This document shows, piece by piece, positions 18,705-27,579 of a DNA stretch of 64,000 bases. The notes under the pieces were generated by a model, which was not told the origin of the DNA, did no database searches, and saw only the letters and a program-made list of their open reading frames with translations. Source of the DNA: BJHQ01 sp964654285 (lineage in GTDB: Bacteria > Planctomycetota > UBA11346); the NCBI GenBank assembly GCA_964654285.1, contig CAZZJC010000004.1, forward strand, positions 107,128-171,127, written 5' to 3'. The first letter of the stretch is position 1; the number at the start of each line of letters is the position of its first letter. Made by a program: the position numbers and the translations under genes.

Positions 18705-20396
18705 ATGGCTACCGGTTCCAGCCCCGCCGAATGGTTCGTGATCGCCGCCGGGCGGGAACAGGGGCCGGTCACCACCGAGGTCGTGCGCAAATACATCGCC
18801 GCCGGCAAGATCACCCCGAAGACCCTGGTCCGCCGCCAGGACATGCCGGCTGCGGTCGCGGCGGGCAAGGTGCCGAGCTTCTTCCCGGCCGGCAACAAAG
18901 GCAGGTTCCCCACGCCGATCCTGGAGATCAGCCTCGACCCGGCGAGCCTGACCGAACCAGCAAAGCCGTCGGAACCGCCCGCAGCGCCCCCACCCCCGCC
19001 TGCACCAGAGCCGGAACCACCGGCATCGGCACCGGCCGTGAGCGCGACGCCCATCCCCAGCACCCGCCGGCTGAAGCGCCAGGCGTCCAGCCGCAGCCGG
19101 CTGACGCCGGAGATCCCGAGCGTGGTCGCTCCGCCCGCCCGGCGCGCCTTGGCCTGGACGATCGATGCGCTCGTCGTCGGGCTGCCCGCGGGCGCGTTGC
19201 TGGTGTTCGGCCTGTGCCTGCGCTCCTGGCCGCTCATCGTCGTCGCCGCGCTCATCCCGATGATCTACCGCGTGGTGTGCGAAGGCGGCATCGGCACCAC
19301 CCTGGGCAAGCGCTGGTGCGGACTGCGCGTCCGCCGCGACGGCGGAGGACGCTGCGGCTTCCTGCGCGCCTTCCTGCGCAATCCCGCCTACCTGCTGCTG
19401 GTGATCGCGCTGGCGGTGTGGTTCCTGTATCTGCAGCAGGCCTGGCCGCCCGAGGCCAGCGCGAAGGTCGGCCTGGCCGAGACCTGGCAGCTCAATGGCC
19501 GGGCCTGGGACAACCTCATCGCCACGCGGGGCTGGTTCCACCTCGGCTTCATCCTGTTCCTGGTCACCATCGTCGTGCAAACGGCATCCGGTCTCCGCAT
19601 CCTGATCGCTGCCGATCGGCGCGCATTCCATGATGTCTTCGCGAACACCGTCTGCGTCCACCTGGTTCCTCCGCCAGCGATGGAGGAAGCTGCGGCTGGC
19701 GAGACGGCCGTGGACGACGCCGCGGTGAATCCCGGTCTTGCCACCACCCGCCGCCTGCCACCGCCACGCCAGGGTCTGGCGAGCACCCGTCGGATGCCGA
19801 TGGTCGAGACGGCCGCCCCGGTCAAGGACGTGACCGATCCGCTCGCAGGAGTCCTGCCCTGTCTCGCCCCGGCGACGTGGCCGAAGGCGACCACGGCGCC
19901 CTGCCGCCCGCTGGCTGCGGGCGGGAACCCGGCCATCCCGTGGGTCGCCTTCGCACGCCCGGCCGAGGACGCACCAGCCTGGATCGACCGTACCGAAGTG
20001 GGCGACCTCGATCCGCACGATCTCGAAGCGCGGGCGCTGATGACCTTGCGCACACGCAGGCAGCGGCCCGAGTGGATCCGCTCTGCGGTCCGGGTCGGTG
20101 CGACCACGGTCGACACTTTCATGCGTACCGGCGACGACTTCACGGCGTCGGACCTCATCGACCACGACTTCCTCGCCCAGACCCAGGCCCTGCTCGGCAG
20201 CACCGCGATCGTGATCGCCGTGCCCGAACGCACGACCATGCTCGCCTGCCTCGAACCCCACGCCGCAGCCCTGGCGACCCTGGTCGGCGAACAGGTGCTG
20301 CGCGTCCGCACCCGCAAGGGCGAGGTTCTCAGCGACGCGCTGTTTTCAGTCCGCAACGGGCAGGTCGCCGGAGTGGTCAGGCTGCGCGCGAAGTAG
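18705..20396 (+). CDS. GYF-domain plus RDD-family membrane protein
   Basis: The 563-residue product has a GYF_2-type domain at residues ~8-50 (WFVIAAGREQGPVTTEVVRK). A proline-rich linker (~85-115) follows, then an RDD-like membrane domain with ~4 helices (~145-315; RRALAWTIDALVVGLPAG opens it, GIGTTLGKRWCGLRVRR in the middle). A ~250-residue soluble C-terminal part remains unassigned. GYF_2 domains bind proline-rich ligands; the combination with RDD recurs in PVC bacteria. Function unknown. It is monocistronic, with the minus-strand DUF790 gene upstream. Confidence 0.75.
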   Translation: MATGSSPAEWFVIAAGREQGPVTTEVVRKYIAAGKITPKTLVRRQDMPAAVAAGKVPSFFPAGNKGRFPTPILEISLDPASLTEPAKPSEPPAAPPPPPAPEPEPPASAPAVSATPIPSTRRLKRQASSRSRLTPEIPSVVAPPARRALAWTIDALVVGLPAGALLVFGLCLRSWPLIVVAALIPMIYRVVCEGGIGTTLGKRWCGLRVRRDGGGRCGFLRAFLRNPAYLLLVIALAVWFLYLQQAWPPEASAKVGLAETWQLNGRAWDNLIATRGWFHLGFILFLVTIVVQTASGLRILIAADRRAFHDVFANTVCVHLVPPPAMEEAAAGETAVDDAAVNPGLATTRRLPPPRQGLASTRRMPMVETAAPVKDVTDPLAGVLPCLAPATWPKATTAPCRPLAAGGNPAIPWVAFARPAEDAPAWIDRTEVGDLDPHDLEARALMTLRTRRQRPEWIRSAVRVGATTVDTFMRTGDDFTASDLIDHDFLAQTQALLGSTAIVIAVPERTTMLACLEPHAAALATLVGEQVLRVRTRKGEVLSDALFSVRNGQVAGVVRLRAK

Positions 20397-20492
20397 GCAG
20401 GCCCGGCCAGGTGAGCGTTGCCGCCGGAGTGGTGCCACGCACCCGAACGGACGCGGCGAGCCAGCACAGGACCATCCGCCCAATGATCGCCT

Positions 20493-23111
20493 CTATTTCC
20501 CACCCGGCAGCACCGCCTCGGGTGGCAGCCAGGGTTTTTCAGGGTCGCCGATGCACCACAGGTAGTCGTGGTCGCGGAAGAAGATGCGGTTGCCCCAGCA
20601 GGCGACTCCGGAGTAATGCGCTCCGAAATCAGTAAAGCCGAGGAAGGCGATGTGCCGTTCGCGGATCTCGCCGACAGGCTTCGGAGGACGCACCGCGCCC
20701 CGGCCCAGGCTGCGGAGATCCTTGAGGTCCAGCACCGCATCACGGGTGTAGAGCCTGCCCTCGGCGGCACCGAGACTGAGACCGCCAGCGAGACCTTTCA
20801 TCCCCAGATCCTCGCCGGTGAGGCCGTTGAGCCAGCGCAGGCCGCCGCCCTTCCCCTGCACGGTGACCAGCACGTTGCCTGCGTGAGCGATGAGATTCGG
20901 GGCGTAGTGGATGTCCACCTTGGCAGCGGCATTTGCCCACAGGATCTCCTGCTTCATCGCATCGCCATCGACGGTCAGGCGGCTGCCGTAATGGCCGCCA
21001 TTTCCGGGATGGAACAGGATGTCCCCTTGGCCGACCGCACTGAAATAGACCGAGGTGACCTCCCGGTCATCGGTGAAGGTGAGCTCCTTCCCTTTTTCGA
21101 CTGGCGTCCGGACATAGCCGAGATTCCTGCCATCCGACACCCGCACCACCAGGCCATTGCTGCTGACCACCACCGTCACCGGCGCCCCGCCCCCCTTCGC
21201 ACCCAAGCGCAGCACCACCGGCGTGCCGCCGGGCGCGAAGTGCCCGGCGCCGCCCAGGGGCGGGGTGGCGGATCCGTACATGGCTTTCTTCTCGCCCGGT
21301 TTGGGCGTCCGCCGTGGCGCCTCGGTTTTGAAAGCGATGCGGCCGGTGGCGGCATCCAGTCCGTACATCACCCCGTTGTCGCGGTGGTAGTAGACCAGCC
21401 GGCCATCCGCCAGGACCGGTGCGGCCATGTTGAAATGCACAGGGTTCATGTGGCAGTTGGGGCCGCTGCCGTCGGGGATGCCCTCCAGATCGGCCACCCA
21501 CTGGCGCTTGCCGTCGAGTGTGAAGGCGGCGGCCCCGCCCATGGCGGTGACGGCGTAAACCCGGGTGCCGTCGCTGACCACCGACCCCATCGTGCTGCCG
21601 TACCAGGGGGCTTCACTGGTCCAGCCCTGGCGGAAGTAATAGCGGTTCTTCACGCACTCTTCATGGATCTTGCGCCCTTCGGCATGGCTGTTCGCGAAGA
21701 AGCGCCCCCGCGATCCGCCGCTCACGCCACGCATCCAGATGGGGTCGAAGTTCCAGCCTTCGGCCCGGGCCTGCTTGACCAATGCCTCCTGTTCCGGCGA
21801 CACCGGTGGCGCCTCCTTGGCACTCTTCATCTGCGAAGCGTTCTCCTTCCAGGTGCCCTTGTCGTTATCCCAATACAACCGGTTCCACCAGACCATGTAT
21901 CTGCGCCAGAGATCCTGGTTCTTCGCCCGCAGTTCCCTGCCCACCTTGGCCTTCTCGGCCGGCCAGGCGTCGAGGTGGTCGACGCCGGCCTGCCAGAGGA
22001 TCCTGCCGTCCTTGGCCGACAGGCAGACGATCTGCGGGGCCTCGTGCTTCCAGCCCTCATCGCAGAGCACGAAGACGAAATCCTTCACCGCCACCGGGGT
22101 GTTGTTGCCCCAGTGCGGCAGGGTCGTGCGCCAGACGATGTGGTGCTGCGACCCCGGCACCGCCTGCGGGCCGAGATTGAGCTTGGCCACCTCCTTGGGA
22201 TCGAGATCCGCGGGCAGATCCCACCATTCGGTCACCAGGTCTTTGGCGGGAAACATCCCTGAACCGTCGATGCCGCGCCAACTGTAGGGCGGCTGCACGG
22301 ATCCGGCCGGATTCGCGGCGTCACCGCCCGGCAAGGAGAGCATGGGGAGGAGACCCAGCGCCACGGTGGCGAGGGCGGTGAGGCAGGTCAGGCGCATAAG
22401 GTCGTTCCGGCGGAGGCGGAGGAGTTCCCGGGCAAGGGCGTGGACGCGCGGAGGCGTGCAGGTCGGGTCGCCGGCCTGGGCCAGGATGGCGGTGGTGAGC
22501 CCTGGGCAGGCTGGCGGCGGCATGATCGCCAGCAATCCGGCCGGACCCGACACCCCGCGCCGAGCCAAGAGCACCCGCAGGCGTTCGACCGCCCGGACGA
22601 GGCGCTGTGAAAAGGTGTTGGGCTGGCAGCCGGCGGCGGCGGCGCTGGCGCTGACCGACATGCCCCTGAGGTAATGCAATACCACCGCCTCGCGCAGCGG
22701 GGCGGGGAGATCCTGGACCGCAGCGTCCAGGTGCAGCAGCAGTCCGGGATCGGCGTCGACCTCATCCGGATGGCAGCCGGTCGGCATCGCGCTGCGGGCC
22801 CATTCCTCGTGCTGCTGCCGGCGCTGGCGGATGCGGGCCGCGTTCCTGGCCACGTTGAGGGCCGTGCGATGCGTCCAGGCCGCCACGGATCCGCTGTGCT
22901 GGCGCAAACGCGGCCAGGACTGGTGCAGGATGAGGAACACGTTCTGGGCGGCATCCTCGGCATCGGCCGGGTTGCCCAGGACGCGGCGGCAGGTCGCCAG
23001 CACCATGGGTGTGAGGTCCACCACGACGGTCTCGAAGGCGGTCGGCACCGGCGTTCGCACCGGTCCGCTCGCTGGCGGCGCTTCGGCCAGGGCCGGATCA
23101 GCCGAGCGCAT
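20493..23111 (-). CDS. ECF sigma factor fused through a membrane helix to a PQQ-like propeller
   Basis: A single 872-residue frame joins two functions. Residues ~25-100 form sigma region 2 (DAEDAAQNVFLILHQSW, AAWTHRTALNVARNAARIRQ). Residues ~130-185 form sigma region 4 (LPAPLREAVVLHYLRGMSVS, then an HTH). One hydrophobic helix follows (~238-260, LTCLTALATVALGLLPML), then a ~600-residue propeller region (IVCLSAKDGRILWQAG, VYAVTAMGGAAAFTLDGKRQW, YGLDAATGRIAFKTEA). The order implies a cytoplasmic sigma factor tethered to the membrane with its sensor outside. No separate anti-sigma gene is adjacent. Signal and target genes are unknown. Confidence 0.85.
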   Translation of the reverse strand: MRSADPALAEAPPASGPVRTPVPTAFETVVVDLTPMVLATCRRVLGNPADAEDAAQNVFLILHQSWPRLRQHSGSVAAWTHRTALNVARNAARIRQRRQQHEEWARSAMPTGCHPDEVDADPGLLLHLDAAVQDLPAPLREAVVLHYLRGMSVSASAAAAGCQPNTFSQRLVRAVERLRVLLARRGVSGPAGLLAIMPPPACPGLTTAILAQAGDPTCTPPRVHALARELLRLRRNDLMRLTCLTALATVALGLLPMLSLPGGDAANPAGSVQPPYSWRGIDGSGMFPAKDLVTEWWDLPADLDPKEVAKLNLGPQAVPGSQHHIVWRTTLPHWGNNTPVAVKDFVFVLCDEGWKHEAPQIVCLSAKDGRILWQAGVDHLDAWPAEKAKVGRELRAKNQDLWRRYMVWWNRLYWDNDKGTWKENASQMKSAKEAPPVSPEQEALVKQARAEGWNFDPIWMRGVSGGSRGRFFANSHAEGRKIHEECVKNRYYFRQGWTSEAPWYGSTMGSVVSDGTRVYAVTAMGGAAAFTLDGKRQWVADLEGIPDGSGPNCHMNPVHFNMAAPVLADGRLVYYHRDNGVMYGLDAATGRIAFKTEAPRRTPKPGEKKAMYGSATPPLGGAGHFAPGGTPVVLRLGAKGGGAPVTVVVSSNGLVVRVSDGRNLGYVRTPVEKGKELTFTDDREVTSVYFSAVGQGDILFHPGNGGHYGSRLTVDGDAMKQEILWANAAAKVDIHYAPNLIAHAGNVLVTVQGKGGGLRWLNGLTGEDLGMKGLAGGLSLGAAEGRLYTRDAVLDLKDLRSLGRGAVRPPKPVGEIRERHIAFLGFTDFGAHYSGVACWGNRIFFRDHDYLWCIGDPEKPWLPPEAVLPGGK

Positions 23112-23343
23112 CCGCGCTTCCGTTCGGGCAACTCGCCGTCATCCATGCCAGATACTGTACGCCCGACCGCGGACGTGACCGGAAATCCGGCACTGCCGGG
23201 TCCGGTTTCACCGGCGATGGGCGAGGATGGTTCCTCCTGGGCTGGTCATGTCCGGTCATGCCAGACGGATACGCTCGGACGGTCTGGTCGTTGCGGCACC
23301 TAATCCCTGCCGCGCTGCGGTGCCGTTCTGAAGCCGATTCCGC

Positions 23344-25143
23344 TCAGGCCCGCCGCAACCGCCCCAGCGCGAGCACGGTCCAGACGTGGGGATAGAGTGC
23401 CTGGCCGTACCAGAGCTGGGCGAAATACAGGCCGATCGGCGCGGACGGGAAAACCGTGCCGCCGTGCGTGCGGGCGCAGAGCCAGGCCGCGCCGCGCAGA
23501 GCCGCCGCGCGCTGATCCGCGAGGCCGCTGCCGGCGAGCGCGGCGACGGCGAGCGCGGTCTCCTCGATCGATGGCGGCACGTTGGCGTCGCCGCCCCAGC
23601 CGCCGTCCGCACCCTGGGCCGCGATCAGCCACGCCGCGCCGCGCCGGATCAGCGCCTCGGTCGCCTGCGCCGGCGGCCGGCATTGCAGCGCGAGCACGAC
23701 CTGGGCCGTGCCGTAGACGGGATTTTCCAGGCGCGGCGCCGCCTGGTTGCCGAACCACAGCGGCACCCATGCGCCATCGGCACGCTGGCTCGCGGCCAGG
23801 TATCGCTCAGCACGCTGCGCGGCGCGGGCGAGCCGGCGCGCCAACACGGGCCCCGCGTCGCCGATCCACGCCGACCAGCCGCGCAGGGCGTGGGCGGTGA
23901 GATCCGGGCAGCTGCGATCGAACGGCAGCTTGCCCCAGCCCCGGCAGAAGGTCGGGATGCCGCCGTCAGCGTTCTGGATGCCGGTCAGCCAGTCGGCACC
24001 AGCGAGCGCCGCCCTTTTTCCGGCAGGATCCGTCGCGCCGAGGCAGCGCAGCGCCAGCAGCGCGCCCGAGGTGTCGTCGCCATCCGGCATCGAACCCACG
24101 AGTTCGTTCCAGGCCCAGCCGCCCGGCGCGGCGCGGGTGGTCGCGTCGCGCACCTGCTTCTGGCAGCCCAGCAGCCAGGCGCGCACGGCGGGGACATCGA
24201 CGCCATCGAGCCCCCCTCCCGGCTCGGCGCCGGACGCGAGCGCCGCCACCGCGAGCGAGGTCACCCAGGTGCGCAGGTGCGCCTCCACCGCCCAGCCACC
24301 GGCGGCATCCTGCCAGTCGCAGAGGTATCGCTCGCAGCGCTTGGCCACCGGGTGGTCGGCAAGACCTGCCGCAGCGAGGCCGAGCAGCACGAATCCGATG
24401 AGCGGTGGCGCCTCGTTGTAGCCGCCGGTCATGCGTCCCTCGTCCCCGGGACCATCCGGCCACATGGTCTCGATCACGCGCAGGGATTTCGCGATGGTCG
24501 CCTCGCGCAGCCAGCGCCACGGCCGCGGGCCGGGCAGGCGGCGGTGGCGGATGAGACCAATGGTCACCAGCGCCGGCAGGCCATAGCTGACCACGCCCAG
24601 GCGTAGCCAGGGCCACAGTCCGCGCGGCAGCGCCGCGAGTTCGCACGGCAGTTGCGCCACCAGCTTCCAGCACGCAGGTTCGGGGCCGAGCCGCCCCATC
24701 AAGGCGAGCTGCGCCAATAACGGCGCGGTGAAGGTGAGATCCTGGCCGTAGGTCTGCGCCACCGCGCGGGCGATGGCCTCGGGCTGCAGGCCGCCGATGC
24801 GGCGGATCAGCCAGCGTTCCGCCGCCGCATTCGCGGCGACGACGCCGGGATCGCCCACGTTCAGCGCGCCCCAGCACAGCAGGGTGGTCGGCAGGTTGCT
24901 CGGGCTGTCGACGGTGTCGCCCCAACCGCCATCGGGGTTCGCATGTGCGACCAGCCAGGCGCGGCCGCGCGCGACGCGCTCGCGATGGCGTTCGCCCAGG
25001 CGGTCGAGCGCGCTCACCGCCACCGCGGTGGCGAGCGAACTCAACGGCAGCACCCCCGGCCAGCAGCCGCGGGGGTCGAGCTGGGCGATCAGCCGTTTGC
25101 GGGCCTCGACCCAGGTGGCGTCAATGCTGAAGGATCCGGTCAC
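23344..25143 (-). CDS. Squalene/hopene-cyclase-like class II terpene cyclase
   Basis: The 599-residue product consists of alpha-barrel repeats with QW-type motifs (ANPDGGWGDTVDSPSNLP, DGGIPTFCRGWGK, QGADGGWGGDANVPPS). Near residue 350 it has GDDTSGA within MPDGDDTSG, which matches the catalytic DXDD of squalene-hopene cyclases. I chose the GTG at 25143 because an AAAGGA site lies just upstream and earlier codons run into the nrfH promoter. Length is slightly below the ~630 residues of typical hopene cyclases. No hpn or squalene-synthase gene is near, so the substrate is uncertain. Confidence 0.78.
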   Translation of the reverse strand: MTGSFSIDATWVEARKRLIAQLDPRGCWPGVLPLSSLATAVAVSALDRLGERHRERVARGRAWLVAHANPDGGWGDTVDSPSNLPTTLLCWGALNVGDPGVVAANAAAERWLIRRIGGLQPEAIARAVAQTYGQDLTFTAPLLAQLALMGRLGPEPACWKLVAQLPCELAALPRGLWPWLRLGVVSYGLPALVTIGLIRHRRLPGPRPWRWLREATIAKSLRVIETMWPDGPGDEGRMTGGYNEAPPLIGFVLLGLAAAGLADHPVAKRCERYLCDWQDAAGGWAVEAHLRTWVTSLAVAALASGAEPGGGLDGVDVPAVRAWLLGCQKQVRDATTRAAPGGWAWNELVGSMPDGDDTSGALLALRCLGATDPAGKRAALAGADWLTGIQNADGGIPTFCRGWGKLPFDRSCPDLTAHALRGWSAWIGDAGPVLARRLARAAQRAERYLAASQRADGAWVPLWFGNQAAPRLENPVYGTAQVVLALQCRPPAQATEALIRRGAAWLIAAQGADGGWGGDANVPPSIEETALAVAALAGSGLADQRAAALRGAAWLCARTHGGTVFPSAPIGLYFAQLWYGQALYPHVWTVLALGRLRRA

Positions 25144-25237
25144 GGCATTCCTTTGCGGTGACGCAACCTGGGGGCCGGATCCGTACGGGCAAGCCGACCC
25201 CGGACCGGCTCGCCTACCGGTGCGGAAGCCGGCCGCA

Positions 25238-25251
25238 TTGACCTGCATCAA
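25238..25251 (+). promoter_or_regulatory. FNR/CRP-type palindrome upstream of nrfHA
   Basis: The site reads TTGACCTGCATCAA, one mismatch from the FNR consensus TTGAT-N4-ATCAA and close to HcpR/DNR-type boxes. It lies 58 bases before the nrfH ATG, in the gap between the divergent cyclase and nrfH. It fits activation of nitrite ammonification when oxygen is low; the regulator is not in the window. Confidence 0.6.
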
Positions 25252-25309
25252 GTGGCCGAAGCCCTGGTTGTATATCGACGCTGCACTCCCATGCTGCCGC
25301 CGACCTGCC

Positions 25310-25939
25310 ATGGCCCACCTGTTCCAGACCCGGATCGGCCGACTCGCCACTCTTGCCATGGTGCCCCGCACCTGGCGGCTCGCGATCTTCGCGCTGGCCG
25401 GCGCCGCCGCCGGCCTGGCCGCCCTCGGGCTGCACCTGTCGCGCGCGCCCAGCTACCTGTCCGACAGCCCGGAGACGTGCATGAACTGCCACGTCATGGG
25501 CGCGGCGTACCTCACCTGGCAGCATTCCAGCCATGGCCGGGTAACGGTGTGCACCGACTGCCACGTGCCGCACGACAACCTGGCGCACAAGCTGTGGTTC
25601 AAGGCGCAGGACGGCCTGCGCCATGCGACGGTGTTCACCCTGCGGTCGGAACCCCAGGTGATGAGCCTGAACCCCGTCGCGGTGCCGGTGGTCGAGGCCA
25701 ACTGCCGCCGTTGCCATGCCGCCGTGGTCGGCGACATCCACGCCCGCGCATGGAAGCCTGGCGATCCGCGTTGCTGGGACTGCCACCGCGAGGTGCCGCA
25801 CGGCATCGGCCGCAGCCTGTCCTCGACTCCGCAGGAGCTGCGCCCCGTCCTGCCCGCCCCGACCGCCGACCCACGCACCATGACCATCCACGGCCGCACC
25901 GTCCGCCCGAGCGGCAGTGCCACCGACGCTCCGGAGTGA
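25310..25939 (+). CDS. nrfH: Cytochrome c nitrite reductase small subunit NrfH
   Basis: NrfH is the NapC/NirT-type membrane quinol dehydrogenase that passes electrons to NrfA. The 209-residue product has one N-terminal membrane helix (~residues 22-44) and four c-haem motifs: CMNCH (57-61), CTDCH (81-85), CRRCH and CWDCH. It lies directly upstream of nrfA with 5 intervening bases. The family usually draws on menaquinol and forms an NrfH2A4 complex. Confidence 0.93.
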   Translation: MAHLFQTRIGRLATLAMVPRTWRLAIFALAGAAAGLAALGLHLSRAPSYLSDSPETCMNCHVMGAAYLTWQHSSHGRVTVCTDCHVPHDNLAHKLWFKAQDGLRHATVFTLRSEPQVMSLNPVAVPVVEANCRRCHAAVVGDIHARAWKPGDPRCWDCHREVPHGIGRSLSSTPQELRPVLPAPTADPRTMTIHGRTVRPSGSATDAPE

Positions 25940-25944
25940 TCCCG

Positions 25945-27564
25945 ATGTCCAACGCCCCCGTTCCGCCCAGCAAGGTTCCTGCAACCCCGGCCTCCGCCCC
26001 GGATGGCGAGAACGCGCCCTGGCGCGGCTGGGCGCTTTTCCTGGTCGTCCTGGTCGTGGTGTTCGGCCTCGGTCTGCTGGTGGCGTCGATCCAGGAGCGC
26101 CGGATCGAGGCCAGGCCGGCCGCGCCCGCCGTCGCCCTGACCACGGTCGATGCCGACAATGCGAAATGGCGGCAAGGGCATGAACGCGAGTACGATTCCT
26201 GGAAAGCGACCTCTGACGAGGGCAGGACCCCGACCACGACACGCTACGGCGGCTCGTTCAAACGCGATCTGTTGGAGGAAACCCCCGACAACGTGGTGCT
26301 CTTCGCCGGCTACCCGTTCGCGCGCGACTACAAGCAGGCGCGTGGGCACATGCATGCGGTGGCGGACGTGCGCGAGACCCTGCGCACCAAGGACCCGAAG
26401 GACGACAGCAAGTGGAACGAGAAGTTCCCCGGCACCTGCTGGACCTGCAAGTCGCCCGACGTGCCGCGCCTGATGGAGCAGACCAGCCCGGAGAAGTTCT
26501 ACGAAACCCGCATGTACAAGCACGACAGCGAGATCAAGAACCCCATCGGCTGCCTGGACTGCCACGATCCCGCGACGATGGCGCTGCGCATCAGCCGCCC
26601 GGCCCTGCGCGAGGCCTACACCGCGATGGGCAAGGACATCGACAAGGCCAGCCACCAGGAGATGCGCTCGCTGGTGTGCGCCCAGTGCCACGTCGAGTAC
26701 TACTTCGCGAAGCAGCCGAAGGACTACCTGGTCTTCCCCTGGAAGAACGGCCTGAAGATCGAGGACATGGAGAAGACCTACGATGAGAACGGCCATGTCG
26801 ACTGGACCCACCTCGTCTCGCGCACCAGGATGATCAAGATGCAGCACCCCGATTTCGAGGTCTACACCCAGGGCATCCACCATTACCGCAACGTGTCCTG
26901 CGCCGACTGCCACATGCCCTACCGGACCGAAGGCGGCCGCAAGTTCACCGACCACCACATCCAGTCGCCGCTCAACAACATCGCGAACTCGTGCGCGGTC
27001 TGCCATCGCTGGAGCGAGGAGGACATCCGCAACCGCGTCTTCGGCATCCAGGACAAGATCACCGAAGGCCGTCACCGGGCAGAGGCGGCCCTGCGCCACG
27101 CCCACTTCGATGTCGCGGCCTGCATGCAGATCGGCGCCAGCGACGACGACCTGAAGCCGGTGCGCGACCTCATCCGCCGCTCCCAGATGCGCTGGGACTA
27201 CGTCGCCGCCAACAACGGCGTCGGCTTCCACGCGCCGCAGGAATGCCAGCGCATCCTCGCCGCCGCCAACGACCTCGCGCAGCAGGCCCGGCTCGAAGCC
27301 GCCCGCATCCTCGCGCGCAAGGGCTTCACCGGCACCGTGGTCTACCCCGATGTCTCGACCAAGGTCAAGGCGCAGGCGGTGAACAAGCTCTTCGCCGCCG
27401 GTACGCCACCGCGCCTGCTGCCGGAAGGCGTCGCCACCGTGCCCTGGCCCCCGGCGCCTGCCGCGCCGGCAACGGCCCCCACCGCCCCGGCCGCCGCGCC
27501 GGCAACGGCTCCAGCCGCCCCGGCCCAAGCCGCAACGCCCGCAGACGCGCCGAAGCCGAACTGA
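25945..27564 (+). CDS. nrfA: Ammonia-forming cytochrome c nitrite reductase NrfA
   Basis: NrfA reduces nitrite to ammonium in six electrons. The 539-residue product keeps an uncleaved-looking N-terminal helix (~28-50), the catalytic-haem motif CWTCK (165-169, lysine as axial ligand), and four CxxCH motifs (CLDCH, CAQCH, CADCH, CAVCH). This is the full pentahaem set. The conserved KxxxQH region is present (RMIKMQHPDFE, with YTQGIHHYRNVSC). It ends in a ~45-residue Ala/Pro/Thr repeat tail absent from typical enzymes. Confidence 0.96.
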   Translation: MSNAPVPPSKVPATPASAPDGENAPWRGWALFLVVLVVVFGLGLLVASIQERRIEARPAAPAVALTTVDADNAKWRQGHEREYDSWKATSDEGRTPTTTRYGGSFKRDLLEETPDNVVLFAGYPFARDYKQARGHMHAVADVRETLRTKDPKDDSKWNEKFPGTCWTCKSPDVPRLMEQTSPEKFYETRMYKHDSEIKNPIGCLDCHDPATMALRISRPALREAYTAMGKDIDKASHQEMRSLVCAQCHVEYYFAKQPKDYLVFPWKNGLKIEDMEKTYDENGHVDWTHLVSRTRMIKMQHPDFEVYTQGIHHYRNVSCADCHMPYRTEGGRKFTDHHIQSPLNNIANSCAVCHRWSEEDIRNRVFGIQDKITEGRHRAEAALRHAHFDVAACMQIGASDDDLKPVRDLIRRSQMRWDYVAANNGVGFHAPQECQRILAAANDLAQQARLEAARILARKGFTGTVVYPDVSTKVKAQAVNKLFAAGTPPRLLPEGVATVPWPPAPAAPATAPTAPAAAPATAPAAPAQAATPADAPKPN

Positions 27565-27579
27565 TCCCGGTGCGCGGGC

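Noticed and set aside
25144..25371. N-terminal extension of the terpene cyclase to 25371
   Set aside because: It would run through the nrfH promoter and start, has no family similarity, and a good ribosome site precedes the GTG at 25143.
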